Below the pieces are notes generated by a model that was given only the letters and a program-made list of their open reading frames with translations, did not search any database and was not told the DNA's origin. Made by a program: the position numbers and the translations under genes. Shown here one piece after another: positions 24,812-33,481 of a DNA stretch of 64,000 nt (within the stretch, counting starts at the first letter, position 1; each line of letters starts with the position of its first letter). Source of the stretch: Microbacterium halimionae (GTDB taxonomy: Bacteria; Actinomycetota; Actinomycetes; Actinomycetales; Microbacteriaceae); the NCBI RefSeq assembly GCF_011761265.1, contig NZ_JAAOZB010000001.1, positions 372,001 through 436,000 of the forward strand, given 5' to 3'.

Positions 24812-26015
24812 TTGAAAGCCAGGACTTTGCCCGCTTGCGCTTTGCGACACTGAGATAAGTGCGGGCATCGCCGTCGAGGATCAGGCCCGCGTGGATGAGG
24901 TACCAATCCGCAACATCGTCGAGTGTGAGGCCGCACGCTGCTCGATAGTTGTGCTCGGCGATTCGCGCGCGCTCCTCTTCATTGTCGAGCAGGAACGCGA
25001 TTGCTCGAGCCAAGTCATCCGTGTCGTTGGGGTCGAAGAAAACGCCGGTGAATCCCTCTTCTTGAATGAGATCTTCCAAGTCTCCGATCCTGGGGAGAAT
25101 GGGGGCACAGCCGAAGGCGCCTGCCTGATGCAGCACGCCCGAGCTTCCCGTCGTGGCCGTATAGGGAAAAACAGCCACCTGCGCATCGCGGAACAAGTCC
25201 TCGACGTCTTCCTCCGCGACATAGCCGACAAAGTCGACGTCTTGTCCGCCCATTCGAGCCTCTACATCAGCGAGGTACCCAGGGGTATTGGGGCTGTCTC
25301 CACCCGCGATGACTACTTTCACATCGGGTCTCTCGAGGCTCCGTGCGGCGTCGATGAGAGATTCGATCTTCTTGTACGTGCCGAACTTGCCGAACGACAT
25401 GACCGCCCCAGGATTCGTTGGTGGGCGCGGCACGTCTGGAACATCGAATGCGCCGTGGGGTGCCAGTACTGCATGCGACGCCCCGTACTTTTTGCGGAGA
25501 ATCTCGACATATCGCGGCATCGTGGTTGCCACCACATTCGAGCGGAGCACACACCACGTCACGGCGGTTCCTATTCCGCGAAGAATCCTCTCAACGAAGG
25601 ACGAGGCGCCAAAGCCGGCAACGCCCAAATCGACAGTTTCGACGATGTTGTGCAGCAGTGTGATTGCTCGCGTTCCGCTAAGCCGGCTGAGCCAGGGCGT
25701 CATGAGACCGAGCGCCGCTGACACCTTGGACGAACCGAAGCTTGTGAAGTGAGCGTTGAACAAGACGACATCGGCGCCGACGTCGCGAAGTTCTCGAACG
25801 ATGCGAACCGGCGTCGCCCGCGAGTTGAATCGCCACGCCCGTCGAACTTCTACGCCTTCGATTTCGGGATAATCCACATCCAAGTCTTCAACGAGAGCCA
25901 CAACGCGCACCCCGTCCTTTCGGCCCAAAGCCGAAAGGAGGTGCAACCCATACTCGGCGAGGGTCGTCGTGCTCGGGCTGAGTGCGGTCACGACCGCAAG
26001 AGTCATTTCAGGCAT
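24804..26015 (-). CDS. GT4 (GT-B fold) glycosyltransferase
   Basis: 403 residues. The C-terminal half shows the GT4 pattern: FGKFGTYKKIESLIDA (donor-domain start), VVIAGGDSP, VDFVGYV, and the acidic EX-type region around SGVLHQAGAFGCAPILPRIG. No signal peptide is present, so it acts at the cytoplasmic side of the membrane. The frame is open to 26234, but ATG 26015 is chosen since it overlaps the GT2 stop by 8 nt and starts at the beta-strand LAVVTALSPS. Together with GT2 it should build the lipid-linked glycan exported by the flippase. ATG 26006 is an alternative. Confidence 0.87.
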   Translation of the reverse strand: MPEMTLAVVTALSPSTTTLAEYGLHLLSALGRKDGVRVVALVEDLDVDYPEIEGVEVRRAWRFNSRATPVRIVRELRDVGADVVLFNAHFTSFGSSKVSAALGLMTPWLSRLSGTRAITLLHNIVETVDLGVAGFGASSFVERILRGIGTAVTWCVLRSNVVATTMPRYVEILRKKYGASHAVLAPHGAFDVPDVPRPPTNPGAVMSFGKFGTYKKIESLIDAARSLERPDVKVVIAGGDSPNTPGYLADVEARMGGQDVDFVGYVAEEDVEDLFRDAQVAVFPYTATTGSSGVLHQAGAFGCAPILPRIGDLEDLIQEEGFTGVFFDPNDTDDLARAIAFLLDNEEERARIAEHNYRAACGLTLDDVADWYLIHAGLILDGDARTYLSVAKRKRAKSWLSTS

Positions 26016-26793
26016 TGCGGTACACCCCCCGCACGTCGTTGAGTCGAATTCGCGCGATGGAAGCGATGAATCGAACGATCTCTTTGCGGGCGTCCACCTT
26101 CGACCCCGGCGCATCGAACCAGCGGACCGGGACCTCCGCGATTCGGTAGCCGAACCGCTCTGCAAGGTGAAGAATCTCGAGATCGAAGGAAAATCCCGAC
26201 ACCGTCTGGGCGGACGAAATCCGACGCGCGGCATCCGCAGTAAAAAGTTTGAAACCGCACTGAGTATCGCGGACGCCCACGCCGAGTCCGAAGCGCACCA
26301 CCTGTTTCAGGCCCGCGGTGAGTGTGCGGCGCAGAATCGATCGATTCTTCACATCCGCACCGTCAGCGGCGCGGGATCCGATGGCAACGTCGGCACCGGC
26401 GCGCACCGATGAAATAAGCGCATCGATCTCTTGCGCAGGCGTGGCGTTGTCTGCATCCGAGAACAGGATGAGGCGGCCGCGCGCGGCTTCTAGCCCACGA
26501 CGCACCGCGGCACCCTTGCCGCCGTTTCGCTCGGCCACGAGGACCCGAATATTGGCATGATCGAGCATTTCAATGAGCGAAACCGTGGTGTCGGTCGAGC
26601 CATCGTCGGCAACGATGAGTTCCCATGCGAGATCACTCGCGGACAGATGGGCGGCAAAGGCTGCGATCGTCGGGACGATGCGGTCTTCCTCGTTGTATGC
26701 CGGGATGACAACGCTCAAATCGAGCGGACGCACTTCGGCGCGATCGCGCCATGCCTGGTATGCGCTGTAAGAAACATCGGCGGTGAGTGACAT
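26008..26793 (-). CDS. GT2 glycosyltransferase, polyprenyl-phosphate sugar synthase-like
   Basis: 261 residues. GT-A fold: LSVVIPAYNEEDR, VADDGSTDTT (first Asp motif), NGGKGAAVRRGL and LFSDADNATP (DXD-like) match dolichyl/polyprenyl-phosphate glucose synthases; DTQCGFKLF is typical of the subgroup. It lacks C-terminal membrane helices. It likely loads a sugar onto polyprenyl phosphate for use by a GT-C enzyme such as the large protein at 29243-32440. It starts a transcript of its own: a TTGACA-N16-TATAAA promoter with CTTTATA decamers lies 26 bp upstream, inside the end of the flippase gene. Confidence 0.88.
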   Translation of the reverse strand: MSLTADVSYSAYQAWRDRAEVRPLDLSVVIPAYNEEDRIVPTIAAFAAHLSASDLAWELIVADDGSTDTTVSLIEMLDHANIRVLVAERNGGKGAAVRRGLEAARGRLILFSDADNATPAQEIDALISSVRAGADVAIGSRAADGADVKNRSILRRTLTAGLKQVVRFGLGVGVRDTQCGFKLFTADAARRISSAQTVSGFSFDLEILHLAERFGYRIAEVPVRWFDAPGSKVDARKEIVRFIASIARIRLNDVRGVYRNA

Positions 26794-26818
26794 TGAATGC
26801 CCCCTTCTGTTGCCTTTA

Positions 26819-26847
26819 CTTTATAGACCTTTATAAAGCCTTGTCAA
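26819..26847 (-). promoter_or_regulatory. GT2 promoter with tandem CTTTATA operator
   Basis: On the minus strand TTGACA (26847-26842), a 16-nt spacer and TATAAA (26825-26820) form a near-consensus promoter. On the plus strand the decamers CTTTATAGAC and CTTTATAAAG sit back to back at 26819-26838, filling the spacer and -10. Layout and spacing match the STAS promoter exactly (23 bp between the first decamer and TGTCAA in both). Confidence 0.75.
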
Positions 26848-28072
26848 GCCTCTTTTCCGACATGGTCCAAAAAAGTGCGGCACCGAGCGCGGTGACAGAC
26901 ATCGCAATGACCTGGAGCCACACCATCATTTCGGGGGTTCGCGCTAGTGATATCAGCAGGATGGTCTGCAAAGCTCCCCCAGCGAGCACAACAATCGGCA
27001 CCGCGAGACGCCCTGTCGCGACGCCCAGTGCCCCCAGCAAATTGGCAAGAGCAAAAAGTGTCGTCGCGAGAACGTAGGGAAACAGCAGCGACGCGGCGCC
27101 GGCGTATGTCGATCCGAACATGACGTTCGACACCGTGTCTGACCAAAAGAACACAGTGACCAGAGCAACGCCGCCGATCACCGCGACCATCCCGACCGCG
27201 AGTAGCACTGCTCTTCGACGCTCCACCGCAGGCAACGATGCACGAGCAGCGACCGGAAAAACGGCCTGCACAACTGACCACGAAAGAAAGAAGACGGCGC
27301 GCCCCACCAAGGCCGCTGAGGCGTAAAGACCCGCGACGACCGGGTCGAAAAATACCTTGGACAGCACGAGGTCGCCGTTGTTGATCAGCACCTGCCCGAC
27401 GAGCAAGATCGTCGCACCCAATGCCACCGCGCGAACCGCTAACCAGGGCACTCGACCTTGCGTGTTGCCATCAGCGCCCCTTCGTCGCCACACGACTGCG
27501 GCCGATGCGACGAATGAGAGGGTGATGGCAACGCATGCGCCGACGACACCGAAACCGGCCCATACCAACGCGATTGCGCCAACGACGCGAACAGCGGCTT
27601 CCACCCCGTACGAAAGCGCAAGCCGACTGATGCGTAAGTCACCCTGCAGCACCCCGCGATAGACCGCCTGCATGAAGTAGATGGGAAGACCGAGCCCCAA
27701 GACGACAAACATCCACGGCGTGGAGGTGCGAAGAACATCTGCAAGTACCCACGCGCCGGCGGTAAAAGCCAGAAGAACGACGAGACCGATGCTCCCGGCG
27801 ATCAGAGCAAGCGTGCGGGTTACCGCCGCGGCGCTCTCGGGGTGAGTCGCAATCATCTTGGAACTGACAAGTTGAAGAGTTGCCGCAACGACAGCGGCCG
27901 CCAGAACGAGGTTGATAGCGAGGTTGGCATCACCAAACTCTGCCGGCGGCAAGAGGCGAGCGAGGGCAACGTTGAGTCCGTAATTTGCTGCGCTGACACC
28001 GAGCGTCGTCGCTGAGAGCACAGCAGTATTAGCGAGAAGAGAAGATCTCCCGGTGCGCGGGATAGATGGCAT
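26831..28072 (-). CDS. Wzx-like polysaccharide flippase
   Basis: 413 residues, about 12 membrane helices, MATE/Wzx fold. The start (LLANTAVLSATTLGVSAANYGLNVALARLL) is typical of polysaccharide biosynthesis membrane proteins that flip lipid-linked oligosaccharides outward. ATG 28072 lies 5 nt after the pyruvyl transferase stop; GTG 28102, overlapping that gene by 25 nt, is the alternative, and neither has a good ribosome-binding site. The last codons overlap the -35/-10 region of the GT2 promoter. In this locus it should export the glycan made by GT2, GT4 and the GT-C protein. Confidence 0.88.
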   Translation of the reverse strand: MPSIPRTGRSSLLANTAVLSATTLGVSAANYGLNVALARLLPPAEFGDANLAINLVLAAAVVAATLQLVSSKMIATHPESAAAVTRTLALIAGSIGLVVLLAFTAGAWVLADVLRTSTPWMFVVLGLGLPIYFMQAVYRGVLQGDLRISRLALSYGVEAAVRVVGAIALVWAGFGVVGACVAITLSFVASAAVVWRRRGADGNTQGRVPWLAVRAVALGATILLVGQVLINNGDLVLSKVFFDPVVAGLYASAALVGRAVFFLSWSVVQAVFPVAARASLPAVERRRAVLLAVGMVAVIGGVALVTVFFWSDTVSNVMFGSTYAGAASLLFPYVLATTLFALANLLGALGVATGRLAVPIVVLAGGALQTILLISLARTPEMMVWLQVIAMSVTALGAALFWTMSEKRLDKAL

Positions 28073-28077
28073 TGGCG

Positions 28078-29238
28078 TCACCGCGCTTTCTCGCGAAGCC
28101 ACTGCCGCACCCGATCAAAGTCATCAGAGGACTGCGCAGCCAACACCCGCGCTCGCGCTGTCAGTCGCTTAGTGGCATTCGCTCGATCGACAAGGAGCTG
28201 CTCCAATGACGAGGCCAGCGCCGGCGCGTTGATTGGGCCGTTGATATCGATCATGGCTTCTTCGAGTCCGAGAGCCTTCGCCAACCCACGCACCTTGACG
28301 TCGTAAGAAAGCACGAATGCTGGAACACCGAGGATCGACGCCATCACGATGGCGTGCAGGCGTTCGGAGACGATGAGATCACATGAGTGAATCAGGCGCG
28401 CAGCATCCTGAGTCGTCTCAGGCCGGTGAGCGACAAACGACACATTCGGGATCCGCTGAGAAAACTCCTCAAGCATCGTGGCGTCATCGTTGCGTTTTCC
28501 ACGCGACTGCATAGGGATGCCGTGAATCTCGATTCGCCTGTTGTCGGCTAGCGCGCTCATGGCCGTTGCGAGCGACTCTTGGAAGTGTTCCCAATTGTCG
28601 GGATTCTCAATGTCGTGATTCAGGTTCAGGCCGACGCGGATGACGTCGCCCCGGGCAGGGGTGGCAGCACCACTCTCCCCGAGCAACTGATCAGCGCTCA
28701 TCGAGAACACGGCATCCGCGCTCTCACTCACCCGAGCGTCGAGGCCAAGCCGCTGACACAGCGCGAAAGAAGCTGAGTCCCGCACGGTCACAAGAGACAC
28801 CTGGCGAAGAATCGCCTTCGCCAGCATCCGCCCTCCGCGTGAGGGGAGCGGACCCACGCCGATGTTGAACATGCCGATGGGTGCGCGCGCGACAAGCCGA
28901 GTGAAGGTCACGATCGCGAGAATCATCAACAGCGTGGCGTAGCGATGGCGCCCGATGCTGGCGTACAGCTCTTTGATAATGCTCCCGCCACCGAAAACGA
29001 GGACATCTGCGCGTCGAAGGTGAGAGATAAGAGCCCGACGATCGGTGGCGGTGTCGATGAACTCGGCACGATAGCGCCCACCGAGCTGGCGTTCGGTGAA
29101 CTCTGGGTCGTACGTGTTGATGACGTAGTTCGCTTGGTCCCCAAGCTGCGAGAGGAACGTCTCAAGCAGGAGCTCGTCACCGATGTTGTACTGCCCGTGG
29201 GTTCCGAGAAACACGATTGTGGGTATGGCATCCGTCAT
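28078..29238 (-). CDS. Polysaccharide pyruvyl transferase family protein (CsaB-like)
   Basis: 386 residues. The N-terminus reads TIVFLGTHGQYNIGDELLLE, the GD-E start typical of the family; VFGGGSIIKE, NIGVGPL, VRDSASF and the C-terminal SERLHAIVMASILGVPAF complete the signature. Members transfer pyruvate from PEP to sugars of surface polymers, adding negative charge; some mark S-layer attachment sites. ATG 29238 is 4 nt after the stop of the large membrane protein gene, consistent with operon translation; the longer frame to 29298 overlaps that gene. It acts in the cytoplasm before export. Confidence 0.88.
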   Translation of the reverse strand: MTDAIPTIVFLGTHGQYNIGDELLLETFLSQLGDQANYVINTYDPEFTERQLGGRYRAEFIDTATDRRALISHLRRADVLVFGGGSIIKELYASIGRHRYATLLMILAIVTFTRLVARAPIGMFNIGVGPLPSRGGRMLAKAILRQVSLVTVRDSASFALCQRLGLDARVSESADAVFSMSADQLLGESGAATPARGDVIRVGLNLNHDIENPDNWEHFQESLATAMSALADNRRIEIHGIPMQSRGKRNDDATMLEEFSQRIPNVSFVAHRPETTQDAARLIHSCDLIVSERLHAIVMASILGVPAFVLSYDVKVRGLAKALGLEEAMIDINGPINAPALASSLEQLLVDRANATKRLTARARVLAAQSSDDFDRVRQWLREKAR

Positions 29239-29242
29239 AGCG

Positions 29243-32200
29243 TCACTGATCTTTCTGCTGCGAGTCGGTAGAAAATGTTGAACCATCGTCGTCGTCACGG
29301 CGGCGCGTGCGGGAGCGGACCGTGATGACCGCGGCCAGGAGAAGTCCGCCGGTCAGCACCAGGACGAGCCAGTCATCGCCGAGACCGCCGCTCTCGTCAG
29401 GCTCGAGGTCGGGCACCCCCGCTGCGGCGAGGGCCAGTAGTTCTTCTTCGGAGAGATCTGCGTTAGGATCGTTCGCCGCCGGGTCGACGTAGCCTTCGCT
29501 TTCAGAGCCGAATACTTCGTAGGTGTCGTTGCACTCAAGTTGGGCACCCGAGTCGACGATTTGCATGCCTGGGTCAAGCGAAAGGTTCTGATACGTCTCC
29601 TCCGGCACCAGGACGAGACCCTCGACAAGCATCGGGTTGCCATCATGCTTGTCGAACTTGACGTCGTGGCTTCCTTTTTTCGCCTCGACGACACCGAGAT
29701 CCTGATATTCGTAACGGATATTGACGGGTACCGCGCCGTCGTCGATGACCTGCTCCAGATCCGACACTGACATCGAGGACGCGTCGATCGGCACCCGGTC
29801 TTCGGTGTAGACCGTGTCTTCTGAGAAGTACTGCATGGCATCAGGGGATGCCTTCAGCTCAGCGGAGTGCACGTAGTCGAGCGAAGGCGACTCAATCGTC
29901 AGCGCATTATGGGTGACTGCGCCCCGCATAAGAACGCGGTAGCGCCCATCTTCGGGAACAGATACCGGCACTGTGAACTGCGTGGCCCGAGGAACGGCGA
30001 TGAACGACCCGTTCAGCGTTCCGAAAACACCGGGGGTGATAACTTCCGTGCGGTTCCACTTCGTATTAGAGAAGAAGAGGAACTCCCGAAACATCGGCGA
30101 CAGGTAGTAGCTGGAAGCCACAATGTCGGAGTTGAACGCGAAGATCTTCGGACTGGGAGTAAAAACGGCATCCGGATGCTTCGCCGCCCATGCATCAACC
30201 GCGACAGCTTCTTCGGGAGAGTCGGAATAGACGATGACGTCATCAGCTCTGTCACCCTCTTGTTCGTAGTACGGCAAATACTCGAAGTCGTAACAACGCG
30301 AGAGCTCTAGGCGGTTCCACACGAGCCGCAAGTACGCTGGCCAGCTCGAGTCGATCAAGAGGGTTTGCCGCTCAGGTTCCGCCTCGTCGGTGAGCTCGTA
30401 CAGAATGAAAGTGTCGTTCTCGAACCGCTTTTCGACGAATCCCATTTCTTCTTGCCGCTCCATGGCAGGGCCCGTGTAGTCCTCGACGTTTGGCAGATAT
30501 TCGGCGCCCACGCCACGGTTGTCGCGAAGCTTCTTGTTGACGAGCATGTACTTGATTCCCATGTCTCGCGCGGGATTGATCCACCAATCCTGTTGGTAAT
30601 AGATTCCTCGCAGGATAAGAAAGAACTCGTACTTATTGCGACTGTCGCCCGTCAGTCCGTAATAGAAGCTCGGTTGATCGAGGTAATAGATAAAGAACTT
30701 GTCGATGAACTTGTGGTCGATGCCGTTGTCATCAGTAACGAGCTTGGCTGTCTCGGTGGGCGGCAACACAACGGTCTTTCCCTCCGGCAGTGCCTGAATT
30801 GCTCGCTTCACTTCTTTCAGATCACCTACCGGGTACGGCGCCAGGAACGTGCCGAAGTCTCCCGACCCAAATACCGTGCGGTAGTTGGCATTAGCCCAGA
30901 ACGGAGCGAAAAAGACGCTCGCCACGACAACGGATGCCGTCGCACGCAAGATCGCAGAATCCCGCGCTCGCTCCGGGCTGAAAGCGGCAGAAATCGCGAC
31001 GTCTCGCTGGCCGAGCCACCGACGATGCAGACCCCCGATAGCCCATGCCAAGCCGAGAGACATCACGAGTGGGGCAAGCATGAACAGAATCAGCTGGAAC
31101 CGATGGGGAAAGCGCAGCACCTGCACGATGGTTGAGGAGATCTGCAGTGCGAGCTCACCGACGGGTGTCTCTGTCGCGTAGAGCGTGCGGGTGATTGCCG
31201 AAAGTGATCGGTGGAACGTGGGGAACCACTGCGGCTCCGCATAGCCGATGGTTGCCCACATCGCGAAAGCCGTCGTGACGTAAATGACGCCGAAGAGTTG
31301 GCGGTGTGCGCGCGTGGGAATGAGCGCTCGTCGCATCGGAGCAAACACGAGGGGCGCAAAGAAGAGAACTGAATACACAGCGTTCGAGTACCGCGGCACC
31401 TTCGCCAGGTAGTCACCGGTGAAGACTTTGTCCATGATGCCGGCGAGATCCCAGCTGAGCATGTGCAGCCAGGAGACGGAGGCGTCCCGCACGAAGTAGT
31501 AGTCGCCGGGCACAGTTTCCGATAGGTTCTCGACCCCGCGAAGAGCAACGTATGTCACGAACAGGTAATACGGGATGAGGGTCACGAAGACGAATACGCA
31601 CGCGGCGACAATGCCGCGCCCGGTCGTGGTCTGGCCCCACCGGTGCAGCACTCGCTTGATCGCTACGCGCTTGTGTGGTTCACGCACGAAGCTGACCAAA
31701 CGTTGCGGCAGTGAGAGCAGATGGCGAGGCCCACCCGTGCGAATCCAGCGGGCAAACTCGCCGAGAAGAAGAGTAATTCCCGCCGTCGCGAAGAACACCG
31801 CGAACAGGATGAGATAGTGCACAGCCGGGTTGAGCAGCGTGACAACTGATGACAGCACCGCTCGCCGCACCCACCCTTTGCGCGAAAACAGCAGCGCGTG
31901 CAGCATGAGCAACACCGAGATCGTCATGAGGACGAGTCCGACGATGAGGGTGTAGAAGTGCGTGATCTTCGCGTACGCCATGATCATGTAGATCAACGTC
32001 GTGGGAAAGACAGTAGCGATCGCGATAGCGACCGGCGACAGGCTACGAAAGACATCCGTGAGGAACCACGTGACGGTGCGGTACGCCACGGCGAATATCG
32101 CCGGTATGACAATGAGAATTGCGAACGGAAGCACTTGATAGTGCCTGAGCCACGTCGTGAGGAACGAATACCGCACGCGAAATTCGTAGCCGTTGGTGAG

Positions 32201-32440
32201 CTCATTGAACTCGCCCGCAGCCTGCTCGAGAAGTTGGCTGGACGGATTGAAAAATGGCACGAGCTCATCGCCCACGATGACGGCGTCACCGCTCAGAACA
32301 GCAGGAATCGCGAACAGGACGTCTCTAAAGACGATGAGGGCGGCAACGAAATAGCCCGCTGTCACAATCCGAGAGATGCGGCGCGCCGTGACAAGTTCTC
32401 GGGCCCGGGTATCGTCGAGCTCCACGACTGCACTAGTCAT
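29243..32440 (-). CDS. Giant GT-C-like membrane glycosyltransferase (1065 aa)
   Basis: The N-terminal ~560 residues hold a dozen or so hydrophobic helices. The first extracytoplasmic loop has GDELVPFFNPSS, an acidic pair placed as in GT-C enzymes. A long outside region (about 570-1010) rich in Asp, Tyr and aromatic residues follows, then an acidic linker, one last helix (DDWLVLVLTGGLLLAAVI) and a basic-acidic tail. I recognise no exact family; arabinofuranosyltransferase- or YfhO-like GT-C proteins are the nearest in layout. It would use a polyprenyl-phosphate sugar such as the GT2 product. ATG 32440 is chosen for its GGAGGG 8 nt upstream. Confidence 0.75.
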   Translation of the reverse strand: MTSAVVELDDTRARELVTARRISRIVTAGYFVAALIVFRDVLFAIPAVLSGDAVIVGDELVPFFNPSSQLLEQAAGEFNELTNGYEFRVRYSFLTTWLRHYQVLPFAILIVIPAIFAVAYRTVTWFLTDVFRSLSPVAIAIATVFPTTLIYMIMAYAKITHFYTLIVGLVLMTISVLLMLHALLFSRKGWVRRAVLSSVVTLLNPAVHYLILFAVFFATAGITLLLGEFARWIRTGGPRHLLSLPQRLVSFVREPHKRVAIKRVLHRWGQTTTGRGIVAACVFVFVTLIPYYLFVTYVALRGVENLSETVPGDYYFVRDASVSWLHMLSWDLAGIMDKVFTGDYLAKVPRYSNAVYSVLFFAPLVFAPMRRALIPTRAHRQLFGVIYVTTAFAMWATIGYAEPQWFPTFHRSLSAITRTLYATETPVGELALQISSTIVQVLRFPHRFQLILFMLAPLVMSLGLAWAIGGLHRRWLGQRDVAISAAFSPERARDSAILRATASVVVASVFFAPFWANANYRTVFGSGDFGTFLAPYPVGDLKEVKRAIQALPEGKTVVLPPTETAKLVTDDNGIDHKFIDKFFIYYLDQPSFYYGLTGDSRNKYEFFLILRGIYYQQDWWINPARDMGIKYMLVNKKLRDNRGVGAEYLPNVEDYTGPAMERQEEMGFVEKRFENDTFILYELTDEAEPERQTLLIDSSWPAYLRLVWNRLELSRCYDFEYLPYYEQEGDRADDVIVYSDSPEEAVAVDAWAAKHPDAVFTPSPKIFAFNSDIVASSYYLSPMFREFLFFSNTKWNRTEVITPGVFGTLNGSFIAVPRATQFTVPVSVPEDGRYRVLMRGAVTHNALTIESPSLDYVHSAELKASPDAMQYFSEDTVYTEDRVPIDASSMSVSDLEQVIDDGAVPVNIRYEYQDLGVVEAKKGSHDVKFDKHDGNPMLVEGLVLVPEETYQNLSLDPGMQIVDSGAQLECNDTYEVFGSESEGYVDPAANDPNADLSEEELLALAAAGVPDLEPDESGGLGDDWLVLVLTGGLLLAAVITVRSRTRRRDDDDGSTFSTDSQQKDQ

Positions 32441-32616
32441 GCCCGACCCCCTCCACTTTCGTGACAACAGCCCCAATGCGATCGTCACCGTAAGGGTGGC
32501 CCCCGCGCACCCCGAAATCGTCCAGTGTTGCCGTTACGGTATCCGATGGTTCCGCGGTGCGGGAGCCCCCAAGCGAGGCAATCTCGAAAACAGCACCGGC
32601 AATACTCACGCTCGGA

Positions 32617-32961
32617 TCAGGCCGCGAGGCGGAGTTCGCGCTGAGCTTCGCCCGTTGCCTCGATCTGGTCGAATACCTGATCGAGACGAGTGAGCTCGAG
32701 AATGATCCGCGCCGATTCTGAGACGTTTGCCAAAACGATTGAGCCGTGGTGGGCCATCGTGGCCTTGAGGGTGTTCACGAGAGAAGCAAGAGCGCTCGCG
32801 TCCATAAAGTCGACCTGCGAAAGATCGACAACGACATTCGGACGAGCGGCATCGATCCTCTCGAGAACCGCATCTCGAAAGGCTTCAACGCTGTGCACGT
32901 CGAAGCGGCCAGCAATGCCCGCGATGATCAAGCCTTCTTCGTACGAGACCGTGACGTCCAT
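32617..32961 (-). CDS. STAS-domain anti-sigma factor antagonist-like protein
   Basis: 114 residues, a single STAS domain. The loop FMDASALASL aligns with the FMDSSGLG loop of SpoIIAA, retaining the phosphorylatable serine (Ser56) with Gly replaced by Ala. Such proteins switch partners with a serine kinase/anti-sigma factor, but no RsbW-like kinase, PP2C phosphatase or sigma factor gene lies in the window. AAGGGG is seen about 5 nt before ATG 32961. Its promoter is a near-consensus TTGACA-N16-TATAAA with CTTTATA decamers. A 176-bp gap without a clear terminator separates it from the GT-C gene, so read-through is possible. Confidence 0.88.
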   Translation of the reverse strand: MDVTVSYEEGLIIAGIAGRFDVHSVEAFRDAVLERIDAARPNVVVDLSQVDFMDASALASLVNTLKATMAHHGSIVLANVSESARIILELTRLDQVFDQIEATGEAQRELRLAA

Positions 32962-33000
32962 GATTCCCCTTGTGGTTGTGATGCCGAGCTGATGTTTAAA

Positions 33001-33029
33001 CTTTATAAGACTTTATAGTACATTGTCAA
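33001..33029. promoter_or_regulatory. Divergent STAS/receiver control region with CTTTATA operator
   Basis: Decamers CTTTATAAGA and CTTTATAGTA lie back to back at 33001-33020. On the minus strand TTGACA (33029-33024), 16 nt and TATAAA (33007-33002) give the STAS promoter. On the plus strand TATAGT (33014-33019) could be a -10 for the receiver gene, with a poor -35 that might need activation. Confidence 0.75.
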
Positions 33030-33079
33030 TACGCCCAGCATCGGAATCCACCGACAGCGGCACCAAAAAAGGGGAAACC

Positions 33080-33481
33080 ATGACCGACCCGCGGTACACC
33101 ACTGTTCTCGCTGTAGACGATGACGCGGCGAGCCTGATGCTTTTGGACGCAGTCCTCACACCACTTGGATTCGACGTACTCCTCGCACTCAGCGCCGGAC
33201 ACGCACGAGAGATCGCAGCGTGGGAGCCGCCGGGCCTAGTACTGCTCGATGTCATGATGCCGGGCGAATCCGGCATCGATGCGTGCCGAGCATGGCGTGC
33301 TGATCCCGCATGGGCCGAAGTACCGATCATCATGCTGACAGCAGCACAGGCGCATCGTGCGGAGTGCCTTCAGGCTGGCGCGGATGACTTTCTCGAAAAA
33401 CCGCTCGATATCGACAGCCTCGCGGAGATCACGAACCAGTGGGCTGTCTCACCTCGTGCGCCCATCAGCTCGATGCGCTAA
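33080..33481 (+). CDS. Single-domain response regulator (receiver only)
   Basis: 133 residues, all receiver domain: acidic pair VDDDA, phospho-acceptor Asp in LLDVMMPGE, Thr in MLTAA and Lys in LEKPLD. No output domain follows. ATG 33080 is chosen over 33023 because AAAGGGG lies about 5 nt upstream. It is divergent from STAS across the shared CTTTATA control region; the PAS-GAF-PAS kinase 9 kb away is the nearest possible phosphodonor. The last 17 bp overlap the 3' end of the convergent lipoprotein gene. Confidence 0.9.
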   Translation: MTDPRYTTVLAVDDDAASLMLLDAVLTPLGFDVLLALSAGHAREIAAWEPPGLVLLDVMMPGESGIDACRAWRADPAWAEVPIIMLTAAQAHRAECLQAGADDFLEKPLDIDSLAEITNQWAVSPRAPISSMR

